Counted from the first letter of the stretch, positions 33,825 to 43,129 are shown. The stretch: DNA of 64,000 nucleotides from Amycolatopsis sp. GM8 (GCF_021653975.1 NZ_JAJKFK010000003.1:992001-1056000), one strand, 5' to 3'. Numbers and translations: made by a program. Notes: generated from the sequence alone by a model not told the origin.

Positions 33825-35192
33825 ATGACCGACGAATCGTCGCGAAACACCCTGTCTGCCAGCGACACCTCACCTGGTGGTGGCAGACAGCCGGTGCGCG
33901 CGGTGATCTCCGCGTTCCTCGGGTCGGCCATCGAGTTCTACGACTTCCTGCTCTACGCGCAGACGGCCGCACTCGTATTCGGGCCGGTCTTTTTCAAGAA
34001 CATGTCGCCCGCGACCGCGACGATCGCCGCGTTCGGGACCTTCGCCGTCGGCTATCTCGCCCGCCCGGTCGGCGGGCTCGTCTTCGGGCATTTCGGCGAC
34101 CGGCTGGGCCGCAAGAAGATGCTCGTCATCACGATGATGCTGATGGGACTCGCCTCGGCGGCGATCGGCCTGGTCCCGCCGCCGTCGGTGCTCGGTTCCT
34201 GGAGCGTGGTCCTCCTGGTGCTGTTCCGGGTGCTGCAGGGGATCGCGGTCGGTGGCGAGTGGGGCGGCGCGGCCATCCTCGCCTACGAGCATTCCACGAC
34301 GAAACGCCGCGGCTTCGCCGCGTCGTTCACCCAGGCGGGCGCGCCCACCGGCGTCGCGCTCGGCTCGCTCATGCTCGGTCTGTTCGCCACACTCCCCCAG
34401 GCGGATTTCCTTTCCTGGGGCTGGCGAATCCCGTTCCTGCTCTCGGTCGTGCTGCTCGTCATCGGCCTGTGGGTGCGCAGCGGCGTGAACGAGTCGCCCG
34501 AGTTCGTCGACGCGGAACAGCGCGAAGAGGCGGGTGCCGGAACGCGGACCGGGCCGCTCGCCGTCCTGCTCCGCCGGCCGAAGCCGGTCCTGGTGTCGAT
34601 CGGCGCGTTGTTCGGCAACTTCGTGCTGGCCGGCATGATGGAGACGTTCGCGTTGAACTACGCGGTCGCTTCCGGCTTCCCGAAGAGCGGCGCGTTGCTG
34701 GCCTGGTCGGCGTCGTCGATCTTCCAGATCTTCGTCGCGGTCGGGATGGGCTACCTGTCGGACATCGTGGGCCGCGGCCGGCTGATGACGTTCGGGTACA
34801 TCGCGTTCGCCGTGGCGATCTATCCGTTCTTCCTCGCCCTCTCCTCGCACAACTGGACGCTGCTGATCGTCGCGCTGTTCCTGAACAAGACCATCCACGC
34901 CACGGTCTACGGGCCGCTGGCCGCGTTCGTCGCGGACCGCTTCGACGTCGGCACGCGCTACACCGGATCGTCGGCGGGTTACCAGCTGGCTTCGTTGCTG
35001 GGGTCGGGGCTCGCTCCGCTCGGGTTCACCGCCCTTTACGCGGTCTCGGGGAGCAATATCGTTACGGTGGCTGGAGTTGCCGCGATCGCGTGCCTGTTCA
35101 GCGCGGTCGTCGTCGTGTTCGCCGGTCGCCGGCGCGCCGGCAAGGCGGTTTTCGCACCCGAGCTGGCCGCCGTCGAGACGGATCGGCAGTGA
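33825..35192 (+). CDS. MFS transporter, metabolite:H+ symporter (MHS) type
   Basis: A 455-residue integral membrane protein with twelve predicted hydrophobic segments. MHS signatures include SAIEFYDFLLY near 34-44, GHFGDRLGRKKML near 88-100 and RVLQGIAVGGEWGGA near 137-151. Members import organic acids such as shikimate, alpha-ketoglutarate or aromatic acids with protons. AAGGAG precedes the ATG. Its place among SDRs and a ligase suggests uptake of the carboxylic substrate of the island. Confidence 0.9.
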   Translation: MTDESSRNTLSASDTSPGGGRQPVRAVISAFLGSAIEFYDFLLYAQTAALVFGPVFFKNMSPATATIAAFGTFAVGYLARPVGGLVFGHFGDRLGRKKMLVITMMLMGLASAAIGLVPPPSVLGSWSVVLLVLFRVLQGIAVGGEWGGAAILAYEHSTTKRRGFAASFTQAGAPTGVALGSLMLGLFATLPQADFLSWGWRIPFLLSVVLLVIGLWVRSGVNESPEFVDAEQREEAGAGTRTGPLAVLLRRPKPVLVSIGALFGNFVLAGMMETFALNYAVASGFPKSGALLAWSASSIFQIFVAVGMGYLSDIVGRGRLMTFGYIAFAVAIYPFFLALSSHNWTLLIVALFLNKTIHATVYGPLAAFVADRFDVGTRYTGSSAGYQLASLLGSGLAPLGFTALYAVSGSNIVTVAGVAAIACLFSAVVVVFAGRRRAGKAVFAPELAAVETDRQ

Positions 35193-35206
35193 CGAGAGGA
35201 CCTGCG

Positions 35207-36055
35207 ATGGAAGCGCCCGGTACCAACATCAGGAGCGGCCAGCGGCTCGCGGTCGTCGTGGGCGCGGGTGGCATGGCGATGGCGGCTGCCCGGCGTCTGG
35301 GCAACACCTACCGGCTGTTCGTCGTCGACCGCGACGGCGACCATCTCGGCCGGCAGCTCGCGGCACTGCGCGCGGAGGGCCACGACGCGGCGGGAATGCC
35401 TTGCGACGTAACGGAAGCCGATGATGTCCGCGCCTGCGCCGACGCCGTCGCGGGGATCGGTCCGGTGCACGCGCTGGCACATGTCGTCGGGCTGTCGCCG
35501 AGTATGGGCGACGCCGAGGCGATCCTCCGGGTGAACCTGCGTGGGCCCGCCCTGGTCGCCGAGGCGTTCCTGCCCCTCGTCGCGAGCGGCGGAGCCGGGC
35601 TGTTCGTCTCGTCGGTGAGCGGCCATCTCGGCCCGCTCCTCGGCGAGGTGGGCCCGGAAATCCTCGAAATACTGGACGAGCCGTTGGCCTACGACCTCGT
35701 CGAGCGCGTCTTCGCCCGCACCGGGCCCATGGCGCCGCCCACGGCTTACCAGTACACGAAAACGGCGCTCATCCGGATGGTCCGCCGGCAGGCCGCCGCC
35801 TGGGGCGCGCGGGGCGCGCGCATCGTTTCGTTGTCCCCCGGGATGATCGGCACGCCGATGGGCGCGCAGGAATACGCCAACCCGAACAAGATGGCACTGT
35901 TCCAGCGGACACCGCTGGGCCGGGAGGGGACGATGGTCGAAATCGCGGACGCGTTCGAATTCCTGCTCTCCGACCGCGCGTCGTTCATCAGCGGTACCGA
36001 CCTGCTCGTCGACGGCGGGCTGGCCGCGGCCGTCTCAGCGGACGCTGCCGGCTGA
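35207..36055 (+). CDS. SDR-family oxidoreductase
   Basis: A 282-residue SDR with a slightly unusual nucleotide motif, VGAGGMAMAAARRLG near 19-33, in place of TGxxxGIG. Ser in SSVSGH and the pair YQYTK near 184-188 are intact. GAGAGGA precedes the ATG, 14 bases after the MHS transporter, so the two are co-transcribed. The last 21 bases overlap the convergent SDR gene. Confidence 0.85.
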   Translation: MEAPGTNIRSGQRLAVVVGAGGMAMAAARRLGNTYRLFVVDRDGDHLGRQLAALRAEGHDAAGMPCDVTEADDVRACADAVAGIGPVHALAHVVGLSPSMGDAEAILRVNLRGPALVAEAFLPLVASGGAGLFVSSVSGHLGPLLGEVGPEILEILDEPLAYDLVERVFARTGPMAPPTAYQYTKTALIRMVRRQAAAWGARGARIVSLSPGMIGTPMGAQEYANPNKMALFQRTPLGREGTMVEIADAFEFLLSDRASFISGTDLLVDGGLAAAVSADAAG

Positions 36056-36838
36056 GTTGCCGCCGTCGACGGGAACCACGGCCCCGGTCAGGTAGGAGGA
36101 CCACGGCGAGAGCAGGAAGGCCGCCGTCGAGGCGATCTCCCGGGGCGTGCCGAACCGGCCGAGCGGACTGATCTTCTTGGCGACATCGGGTTGGTAGATC
36201 TCGGTTTCCGCGGTGCGATGCGCCGCTCGCTCCGGCGTCAGGATCGCACCCGTCGAGATCATGTTGACCCGGATGTTCTGCTCGGCGTAGGTGACCGCCG
36301 CGGCCCGCGTCAAAGCGGGAATGGCGCCCTGCGACGACGCGGGCGCCGGATACTGCGGAAGCGGTCGCTCGCTGACCACGGAACCGTGATTGACGATCGC
36401 GCCACCCCGGCCGAACATCGCCTGCACCTCGTGCTTGACGCAGAGAAACACGCCATCGATCTTGACAGCGTGAATGTCGCGCCACTGCTCCAGGCTCACC
36501 TCGTGCATCGGCCCCGGCGGGACCTGCTCGATACCGGCATTGTTGAACGCGCCGTCCAGCTGCCCGAATTCACTGACGGCCCGCGCCACCATGGCCTCGA
36601 CATCGGCTTCCCGGGTCACGTCGACGGCAACGCCGATCGCTTTCCCGCCGGCACCCCTGATGGCTGCCGCGTGCTTTTCGACGACCTCGCCGCGGCGGGC
36701 CGCCAGCACCACGGAGGCGCCGGCCCGGGCGAAGCCGTAGGCGGCGGCCTCTCCGATCCCTTGGCTCGCACCGGTCACGATCAGAACCCGGTCCGCCAGC
36801 ATCCCGTCCGGGCAGACTGCGTCGAACTCTTCCAGCAT
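36035..36838 (-). CDS. SDR-fold protein with degenerate active site
   Basis: A 267-residue SDR: TGASQGIG near 22-29, NNAG near 98 and C-terminal TGAVVPVDGGNS are normal. The catalytic stretch reads YPAPASSQGA where close relatives of this family are expected to read YPAYAASKGA; the catalytic Tyr is Pro and the Lys is Gln. The serine (NHGSV) is kept. Classical hydride transfer seems unlikely, so it may be a non-catalytic partner or a decaying gene, although the frame is intact. It is divergent from the SDR pair at 36975. Confidence 0.84.
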   Translation of the reverse strand: MLEEFDAVCPDGMLADRVLIVTGASQGIGEAAAYGFARAGASVVLAARRGEVVEKHAAAIRGAGGKAIGVAVDVTREADVEAMVARAVSEFGQLDGAFNNAGIEQVPPGPMHEVSLEQWRDIHAVKIDGVFLCVKHEVQAMFGRGGAIVNHGSVVSERPLPQYPAPASSQGAIPALTRAAAVTYAEQNIRVNMISTGAILTPERAAHRTAETEIYQPDVAKKISPLGRFGTPREIASTAAFLLSPWSSYLTGAVVPVDGGNSAGSVR

Positions 36839-36883
36839 CGACTGGTACTCCTTCGTACGCGATGTGTGGCCGGCGAATTGACG

Positions 36884-36913
36884 CTATCATATAGATAATA
36901 TGACGTGATAGCT
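36884..36913. promoter_or_regulatory. Nested inverted repeats in divergent SDR promoter
   Basis: Outer arms GCTATCA (36884-36890) and TGATAGC (36907-36913); inner arms TCATAT (36888-36893) and ATATGA (36899-36904). A strongly AT-rich patch in the 136-base gap between divergent SDR genes. No regulator gene is adjacent, so the binding protein is unknown. Confidence 0.45.
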
Positions 36914-36974
36914 TCGGAGCACTGAAAAATCTCTTTGCACTGGCGTCAAATGACCTCCTGATTGGACACGCCCG

Positions 36975-37841
36975 GTGACCGAATCTCCCGCACCCCAAGA
37001 ACCTCTCCCGCCCGTGATGGGTGTCGACGCCGCCGGCCGGCGGTTCGACGGCAAGGTCGCGTTCATCACCGGCGCGGCGCGCGGACAAGGACGTGCCGAA
37101 GCCGTCCGATTGGCGCGCGAGGGCGCCGACATCATCGCCATCGACATCTGCGCCCCGCTGGAGACGGTCACCTACGAGCTGGCCACCAAACAGGATCTCG
37201 AAGAGACGGCGCGTCTGGTGACGGGGCTCGGCCGGCGCATCGTCGCGCGCGAGGCCGACGTCCGCGATCTGGATTCGCTGACCGCGGCGGTCACCGACGG
37301 TGTCACCGAACTGGGCCGGCTGGACGTGGTGATCGCGAACGCCGGCATCACGGTCGGCGGCATGGTGTGGGAACACACCGCCAAGATGTGGCAGGAAACG
37401 ATCGACGTGAACCTGACCGGCGCCTTCAACACGATCAAGGCGGCCCTGCCCACCATGATCGAGCAGGGCACCGGGGGTTCGATCGTGCTGACGAGTTCGG
37501 TCTCGGGACTGAAGGGATCGCCGTTCCACGCCGCCTATGTCGCCAGCAAACACGGCCTCGTGGGACTCATGCGGGCGGTCGCGAACGAGGTCGGCCAGTT
37601 CGGGATCCGGGTCAATTCCGTGCACCCCGGCACGGTCAACACGAAGCTGCGCCCGAAGGAGATGCTCGGCCTGATCGACAAATACCGCGACAGTTTGAGC
37701 GTGGGCTATCAGAACGTCCTCCCGGCGCAGGCGAGCGAGCCCGAGGATGTCGCCAACGCGGTCGCGTGGCTGTCGTCCGACGAAGCCCGCCACATCACCG
37801 GGCAGACCCTGCCCGTCGACCTCGGCCGGACGATCCTGTGA
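36975..37841 (+). CDS. Mycofactocin-coupled SDR-family oxidoreductase
   Basis: A 288-residue SDR. After TGAARGQG (about 32-39) it carries the family insert DICAPLETVTYELAT and DLEETARLV (about 57-82) that marks mycofactocin-coupled SDRs, which hold NAD(H) tightly and hand electrons to mycofactocin. NAG near 121 and the YVASK pair near 180-184 are intact. GTG start at 36975 with a poor ribosome binding site. No mycofactocin biosynthesis gene is in the window, so those must lie elsewhere. Likely an alcohol dehydrogenase for a pathway intermediate. Confidence 0.85.
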   Translation: MTESPAPQEPLPPVMGVDAAGRRFDGKVAFITGAARGQGRAEAVRLAREGADIIAIDICAPLETVTYELATKQDLEETARLVTGLGRRIVAREADVRDLDSLTAAVTDGVTELGRLDVVIANAGITVGGMVWEHTAKMWQETIDVNLTGAFNTIKAALPTMIEQGTGGSIVLTSSVSGLKGSPFHAAYVASKHGLVGLMRAVANEVGQFGIRVNSVHPGTVNTKLRPKEMLGLIDKYRDSLSVGYQNVLPAQASEPEDVANAVAWLSSDEARHITGQTLPVDLGRTIL

Positions 37842-38626
37842 GCGCCGGGACGGGGCTGCGGGGCCAGGTCGCCATCGTCACGGGCGCCTCTCGGGGAATC
37901 GGCCGGGGGATCGCACTGGAACTCGGCAGGCTCGGCGCGAACGTGGCCGTCGTCGCCCGCACCACGCAACCCCGGTCGGATCTGCCGGGCACGGTGGCCA
38001 CGACAGTGTCCGAATTGGAGGGACTCGGTGTCGAGGCCCTGGGCATCGCCGCGGATCTGGCCGACGGCGACGATCGCGCCCGCATCATCGAGTCCACTTG
38101 CGACCGGTTCGGGCGCCTCGACATTCTCGTGAACAACGCGGCGAACACGGGACTGCCGCATTTCGGGACCGTCTGGGAGCAGACTCTCGAAGAGTGGCGG
38201 CGCACGGTCGAGATCAACCTGAACGCGCCGTGGGATCTCATCCGGCGCGCGGCCAAGGTCATGCGCGGCCGCGGCGGGCTGATCGTGAACATCGGTTCGG
38301 ACGCCGGGCGGCCGGTCGACAGGGTGGCCGGCGTGGGCGAACCGGGCTGGCTCGGCGCGGTCTACGGCACCACCAAGGCTGCCGTGCACCAGATGACGCT
38401 CTATCTGGGCACCGAACTCGCGCCGGAGGGCATCGACGTCATCGGGTACGACCCGGGCTACACCCGCACCGAGGCCGTCGATCTGCACGCGGCCACCTAC
38501 GGGGTCGACACGTCGATGGCGACGCCGACCGAGGAAGTGGCTCGCGGACTCGGGTTGCTGGCCGTCTCGCCGCGCCGGCACGAGTTCCGCGGCCGGCTCG
38601 TCCGGGCGTCCGAAGTGGACTCCTGA
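37838..38626 (+). CDS. SDR-family oxidoreductase
   Basis: A 262-residue SDR. TGASRGIGRGIA near 15-26, NNAA near 98, NIGSDAG and the YGTTK pair near 181-185 are present. It has a long loop (RPVDRVAGVGEPGWLGAV) between the serine and tyrosine. GTG start overlaps the mycofactocin-coupled SDR stop (GTGA); the two dehydrogenases probably act on successive intermediates. Confidence 0.86.
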   Translation: MSAGTGLRGQVAIVTGASRGIGRGIALELGRLGANVAVVARTTQPRSDLPGTVATTVSELEGLGVEALGIAADLADGDDRARIIESTCDRFGRLDILVNNAANTGLPHFGTVWEQTLEEWRRTVEINLNAPWDLIRRAAKVMRGRGGLIVNIGSDAGRPVDRVAGVGEPGWLGAVYGTTKAAVHQMTLYLGTELAPEGIDVIGYDPGYTRTEAVDLHAATYGVDTSMATPTEEVARGLGLLAVSPRRHEFRGRLVRASEVDS

Positions 38627-38678
38627 CCGGCGCCTCGGCATCGCGCTGATCGGGCGCGATGCCGAGACCGCGCCGGTC
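38625..38678. terminator. Long bidirectional hairpin between convergent genes
   Basis: Left arm 38625-38646 and right arm 38654-38678 pair over 22 bases with a three-base bulge (ACC) on the right and a seven-base loop. It starts at the SDR stop and ends at the stop of the ABC permease fusion. Confidence 0.65.
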
Positions 38679-41415
38679 ACCCCTCGACGACCGTCTCCTC
38701 CTGCGCCCGCAACGCCGGCACGTCGTCCGACCCGAGGTAGGCCGCCTGCACGACCGGGGACGCGATGACGTCGGCGGCCTCCCCCTCGAAGATCAGCTTG
38801 CCGAAGTCCAGCACGTAGATGTACTCGCAGATGTCGGTCACCAGCGCCATGTCGTGCTCGACAAGCAGGATCCCCACGTTCCGCTCGGCGACGACCCGCT
38901 GCAGGACCTCCCCGAACCTCGCCGTCTCCGCCCGGTCCAGGCCCGAAGACGGCTCGTCCAGCAGGATCACCCGGTAGGTCCCGGCCAGGCACCGCGCCAG
39001 TTCGACGAGCCGCCGCTGCCCGGTCGACAGGTCGCCGACGACCCGGTCGGCGATCTCGAGCGAATCACACATGGCCAGCGCGTGCTCGGTCGCGGCCCGC
39101 ATTCTCGCCTTCTCACCGGGCGCACTGAGCAGATGGCTGAACGGGTTGGCGCCCGCCTTCGCCCCCTCCACACCGAGCGCGACGTTTTCGCGCACCGTCA
39201 GGCTGTCGAACAGTTCCATCTGCTGGAAGGTCCGGCCGATTCCGTGCCGCGCGCGGACCGGCGGACCCCACCGGGAGATGTCGCGGTCGTCGAGTGTGAT
39301 CGTCCCGTCGCTCGGGCGATTGAGCCCCGAGCACGCGTTGAAGGTGGTCGTCTTGCCGGCGCCGTTGGGCCCGATGAGCCCGGTGATCCGGCCGACCGGG
39401 GCGTCGATGCCCACACCGTCCACCGCGACCAGGCCACCGAACACGACCCGGACGCCGTTCACCTTCAGGCCGCTGCCGGGAGTGACCGGTGCGGGCGCGT
39501 AGTCCCGGGTTTCGGTCACGGCGGCGGTCTTGGGCTGCCGCCGTCGCCCGATCCGGTCCAGCACCCGCCGCAGGCGCGGATCGACGCCACCGCCACTCGG
39601 AGCCATGGCATGGACCAGCGCGAACACCCCGAAGAGCACGGTGAGCCAGTAGCTGGTCTGCGTGCTGGGCAGGTACGACGGGATGAGCATCGTGAGCATT
39701 CCGGTGACCAGCGCGTACCACGGGACGCCGCCCACACTGATGATGATCAGCGTGAAGTAGATCAGCGACTGCAGCGGCGGATAGGACTGCCCGTTGATGG
39801 TCGCCGAACCGCCCGCCGCCAGCGCGCCGGCGTCCAGCACACCGGCGATCCCCGCGATGAACGCCGACAGGCAGAACACCAGCACCCGGGTCACGTTGAT
39901 CGAGGCACCGCTGGTGGCCAGACCGGTCGGGCTGTCCGCGAGCCCCCGCAACAGCCGCCCGAGCCGGCTGCGGCTGATCGCCACCAATAGCCCGGTGAAG
40001 AGCAGGCAGATCACGAGCACGAGGTAGTAGTAGTTCTCGTCCGAGGTGAAATCGATGACCGTCGAGTCCGGCCGGTTCACTGTCACGCCGAGGCCCAGAT
40101 CGCCGAACATGTAGCTCTGGCCGTAGAACATGTACTGCAACAGGATCCCGAACCCGAAGGTGGCCAGTGCGAGGTACAGGCCGGAGAACCGGATGGCCGG
40201 GATCGCCAGCAGCGCACCGATCGGCGTCGTGATGAGTCCGGCCATCAGGAGCGCGACGATCCACGGCCAGTGGGCGTCGGCGTTGAGATGCGCGAACGCG
40301 CACACCCCGATCGCCATGAAACTGACGTGGGCGAGGGAAACCTGACCCGACGTACGGGTGAGCAGCCCCAGCGACAGCAACAGGATCGTCAACGCGAGAC
40401 CGCGCGACCAGTCCTGGATGTGGAGTCCGACGAACCCGAACTGGGGCACCAGGATCAAGAAGACGAGCAGGACCGCGCCCGCCCCGAGCTGGAGGGAAAT
40501 CGGGGTGGTCCACGACGAGGTGTTCCGGGGAACGATCTTGGCGCGGTCGACGAGTCTGCGCCGCGGCGAAACCAGGAGCACGAGGAAGAGGACCAGGAAC
40601 GGGGTCGACGCCGCGAGGCCGGCGAGCAGTCCCGAGGTGAACCAGTTCGTGAACAGCGCCGACGCCACCCCGATGACCAGACCACCGACGTAGGTCCGGG
40701 GCAGCGAGCTGAACGAACCGATGGCGGCGGCGCCGAACGCGGCGACGACGAGGAAGGCGATGTTCAGCGGGTCGAGCGTCTGCGGCGGCGGGACGGCGAC
40801 CAGCAGCACACCCGAGGCGCACGCGAACGTCACCCCGATGATCCACGACCAGCGGCGGACCGCGACGGGATTGGTGCCGGAGATGTCGAGCAGATCGGCA
40901 TTGTCGACCACGCCTCGCATGGCCACGCCGAGGCGGGCGATCCGGAAGAACAGGTACAGCCCGATCGCCGCGAGCGCACCGACTCCGAAAATGACCAGTT
41001 GTGCCAGTGAAACGGTCGTGCCGCCGATGTGGAAATCGTGGGACGGGAAGAACTCCGGCACGCTCCGGGTCACCGCGGGGTCGTAGATCAGGTTGATCCC
41101 GCCCTCGACGATGAGCAGGATGCCGACGGTACTGACCACCCGAGTGGCCAGCGGCGCGTTCACCAGCTTGCGTGCCATCAGCTCGAACAGGATGCCGAGC
41201 AGTGGTCCGACCACCAGGACGCAGATGACCGCCGCGAGTTCCCAGTTCATGCCGTGCTCCACATGCAGCACGTAGAACAGGTAGGCGCTGATCGTCGCCA
41301 GCGCACCGTGGGCGAAGTTGAAGATCCCCGATGTCTTGTACGTGAGCACCAGGCCGACGGCGGCCAGTCCGTAGACGGAACCGGTTGTCAGGCCTGCGAT
41401 GATGAAAGGAAGCAT
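38677..41415 (-). CDS. Branched-chain amino-acid-type ABC transporter, LivH-LivM-LivG fusion
   Basis: A 912-residue single chain. LivH-like permease at about 1-300 (TTGSVYGLAAVGLVLTYKTS at the start), LivM-like permease at about 330-640 (LLTRTSGQVSLAHVSFMAIG), and LivG-like ATPase at about 665-912 with Walker A GPNGAGKTTT near 682-691, LSTGQRRLVELARCL near 795, and Walker B ILLDEPSSGLD. Each is usually a separate protein; LivM-LivG fusions are known but the triple fusion is less usual. The ATG at 41415 begins the LivH part. With the lipoprotein at 41909 and LivF at 43330 the transporter is complete. In this setting it may carry an organic acid or amide rather than leucine. Confidence 0.9.
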   Translation of the reverse strand: MLPFIIAGLTTGSVYGLAAVGLVLTYKTSGIFNFAHGALATISAYLFYVLHVEHGMNWELAAVICVLVVGPLLGILFELMARKLVNAPLATRVVSTVGILLIVEGGINLIYDPAVTRSVPEFFPSHDFHIGGTTVSLAQLVIFGVGALAAIGLYLFFRIARLGVAMRGVVDNADLLDISGTNPVAVRRWSWIIGVTFACASGVLLVAVPPPQTLDPLNIAFLVVAAFGAAAIGSFSSLPRTYVGGLVIGVASALFTNWFTSGLLAGLAASTPFLVLFLVLLVSPRRRLVDRAKIVPRNTSSWTTPISLQLGAGAVLLVFLILVPQFGFVGLHIQDWSRGLALTILLLSLGLLTRTSGQVSLAHVSFMAIGVCAFAHLNADAHWPWIVALLMAGLITTPIGALLAIPAIRFSGLYLALATFGFGILLQYMFYGQSYMFGDLGLGVTVNRPDSTVIDFTSDENYYYLVLVICLLFTGLLVAISRSRLGRLLRGLADSPTGLATSGASINVTRVLVFCLSAFIAGIAGVLDAGALAAGGSATINGQSYPPLQSLIYFTLIIISVGGVPWYALVTGMLTMLIPSYLPSTQTSYWLTVLFGVFALVHAMAPSGGGVDPRLRRVLDRIGRRRQPKTAAVTETRDYAPAPVTPGSGLKVNGVRVVFGGLVAVDGVGIDAPVGRITGLIGPNGAGKTTTFNACSGLNRPSDGTITLDDRDISRWGPPVRARHGIGRTFQQMELFDSLTVRENVALGVEGAKAGANPFSHLLSAPGEKARMRAATEHALAMCDSLEIADRVVGDLSTGQRRLVELARCLAGTYRVILLDEPSSGLDRAETARFGEVLQRVVAERNVGILLVEHDMALVTDICEYIYVLDFGKLIFEGEAADVIASPVVQAAYLGSDDVPALRAQEETVVEG

Positions 41416-41908
41416 TCGCCGTCCCACTTTTCGCGATGGTGGACTATGCGTTGCCGGGCCCCGCGGGCCGAGTCGTGTTCTCCGCGTAGCCGGACACGCA
41501 CGGGTTGCGCGCGGAGGGCAGCAAGCCGCACCTCTCGCCGCCGGCTCTGGTCGGAGCATAAGTTCCGGCCGATGCGGTGACAAGCCCTGCGACGAGGCAA
41601 TTCACCTTACGGGAAGGCTTGCTTGTGCTCCCGATCACAGGTACGGTGCACTTCTGCAGATCAGATAAACTATCTTACTAATTAAACAACGCGCTGCTCG
41701 TGCCGAAGCCAAGCCGTGCGCGGGAATGTCACGGGAAAGCCACGGGAGGTGGCGATCCGGTCACGATCCCGGCGCGCGCATGACGCAAAATGTTTTTTCC
41801 TCTGGGGACCTACGTCGTTTTCGGCTGTCGTCGACACCGTCACTCTCGCACCCAACCCCGGGACGAGCCGATCGTCCACGAACCCCTCGGGAAAGGAATC
41901 GCAGAACA
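41416..41908. other. 493-base intergenic region of the Liv locus
   Basis: Separates divergent livHMG and binding-protein genes. I see no coding sequence. It contains the AT-rich shared element at 41663-41685 and a T-rich run at about 41791-41800; the remaining about 220 bases before the lipoprotein ATG form a long leader without a convincing hairpin or riboswitch. Confidence 0.6.
41663..41685 (+). promoter_or_regulatory. Liv-locus shared AT-rich element, copy 1
   Basis: Reads AGATAAA, then CTATCTT, then ACTAATTAA. The blocks AGATAAA, TATC and ACTAATTAA recur in the same order upstream of livF at 44161-44180 (minus). It contains the small palindrome AGATA-AAC-TATCT. Orientation is towards the binding-protein gene. 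Confidence 0.5.
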
Positions 41909-43123
41909 ATGAGTACGTCATGGAGGGCCCTCGGAGCAGGGGCGGCCGCGGCGACGCTGGCGCTGAGCCTCGTCGCCTGCGGCTCCAGTTCCGGGTCGTC
42001 GAGCGGATCGACCTCCGGCGACAGTTCCGGCGCCGGTGACCCGATCAAGATCGGCCTCATCGGATCGTTCAGCGGCCCCGCCGGCACCGGCCTCACGGCG
42101 GCGAAACTCTCCGAGATGGCCTGGGTGTCGAGCGTGAACGATACCGGCGGCATCAACGGGCACCCGGTCCAGCTTTTCGTCGAGGACGACGGCGGCGACC
42201 CGGCGAAATCCGTCAGCGCGATGAAGAACCTGGTCGAGAAAGATGGCGTGGTCGCCATCGTCGGCAGCATCGAATTCGGGCTCGAACAGGCCTGGACGAA
42301 CTATGTCGACGGAAAGAAGATCCCGGTCATCGGCGGCGCGTCCTCCGTTCCGGCCTGGGAGACCGACCCGAACTTCTACCCCGTGGGCAACAGCACGAGC
42401 AACGTTTCGCGCATGACGGCCTACGGCGGCAAGCTCTCCAACAAGAACAACTTCGGCTTCGCCTACTGCGCCGAGTACCCGTCCTGCAAGCAGGCTTCGG
42501 TGAAGTACGAACAGTTCGTCAAGGACCTGGGCATGACGTATGCCAGTGGGCAGGGCGTGCCCGCGTCCGCACCGAACTACACCTCGCAGTGCCTGGCGTT
42601 CAAGAACGCGAACGCGAATTCGATCTTCCTGGCGACGCAGCCCGATGTCACCCCTCGCATCGTCTCCAGCTGCAAGGCGCAGGGGTACCAGCCGCTGTTC
42701 ATCGTCGACTCGGCCACGTACCTCGATTCCTATCTCACCGACCCGGCGTTCGAAGGCATTCTGCTCAGCTCGGAAGGCCCGTTGTGGTTCGGTGACGGCC
42801 CCGGTACGGCGGATTACACCGCCGCGATGAAGAAGTACCAGCCGACGGCGCAGCAGAACAGCATCGGCGTCATCTCCTGGTACGGCGGCAAGGTCTTCGA
42901 GGCGGCGGTGAAAGCCTCGGGCGTGACCGGCAAACCGACCTCGCAGAACATCACCGACGGCCTGCACAAGCTGGGCCCCAATTTCGATCTCGGCGGCTCC
43001 ATCGCACCGGTCACCTACAAGGCCGGCGCCGGTGCGGTACAGCAGTCCTGTGGCTGGTACGCCTCGATCCAGAACGGCAAGCTGACGACCCCGTTCGGTG
43101 CGAAGCGCATCTGCCTGAACTGA
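41909..43123 (+). CDS. ABC transporter substrate-binding lipoprotein (Liv type)
   Basis: A 404-residue periplasmic-binding-protein-type lipoprotein. The signal peptide (about 1-23) ends in the lipobox LVAC with lipidated Cys24, followed by a Ser/Gly-rich linker. The mature part begins IKIGLIGSFSGPAG, typical of branched-chain amino acid/amide receptors, and has EDDGGDPAKSVSAMKNLVEKDGVVAIVG. The ATG at 41909 follows GAAAGGA. It lies between the permease fusion and LivF. Four mature cysteines (CAEYPSC, QCLAF, SSCKAQ) might form disulfides. Confidence 0.92.
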   Translation: MSTSWRALGAGAAAATLALSLVACGSSSGSSSGSTSGDSSGAGDPIKIGLIGSFSGPAGTGLTAAKLSEMAWVSSVNDTGGINGHPVQLFVEDDGGDPAKSVSAMKNLVEKDGVVAIVGSIEFGLEQAWTNYVDGKKIPVIGGASSVPAWETDPNFYPVGNSTSNVSRMTAYGGKLSNKNNFGFAYCAEYPSCKQASVKYEQFVKDLGMTYASGQGVPASAPNYTSQCLAFKNANANSIFLATQPDVTPRIVSSCKAQGYQPLFIVDSATYLDSYLTDPAFEGILLSSEGPLWFGDGPGTADYTAAMKKYQPTAQQNSIGVISWYGGKVFEAAVKASGVTGKPTSQNITDGLHKLGPNFDLGGSIAPVTYKAGAGAVQQSCGWYASIQNGKLTTPFGAKRICLN

Positions 43124-43129
43124 CCCGCG

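Noticed and set aside
38677..41415. Permease fusion as two or three genes joined by sequencing error
   Set aside because: The frame is open through both linkers with consistent third-position GC, and no internal start with a ribosome binding site was apparent; kept as a real fusion, with resequencing as the test.
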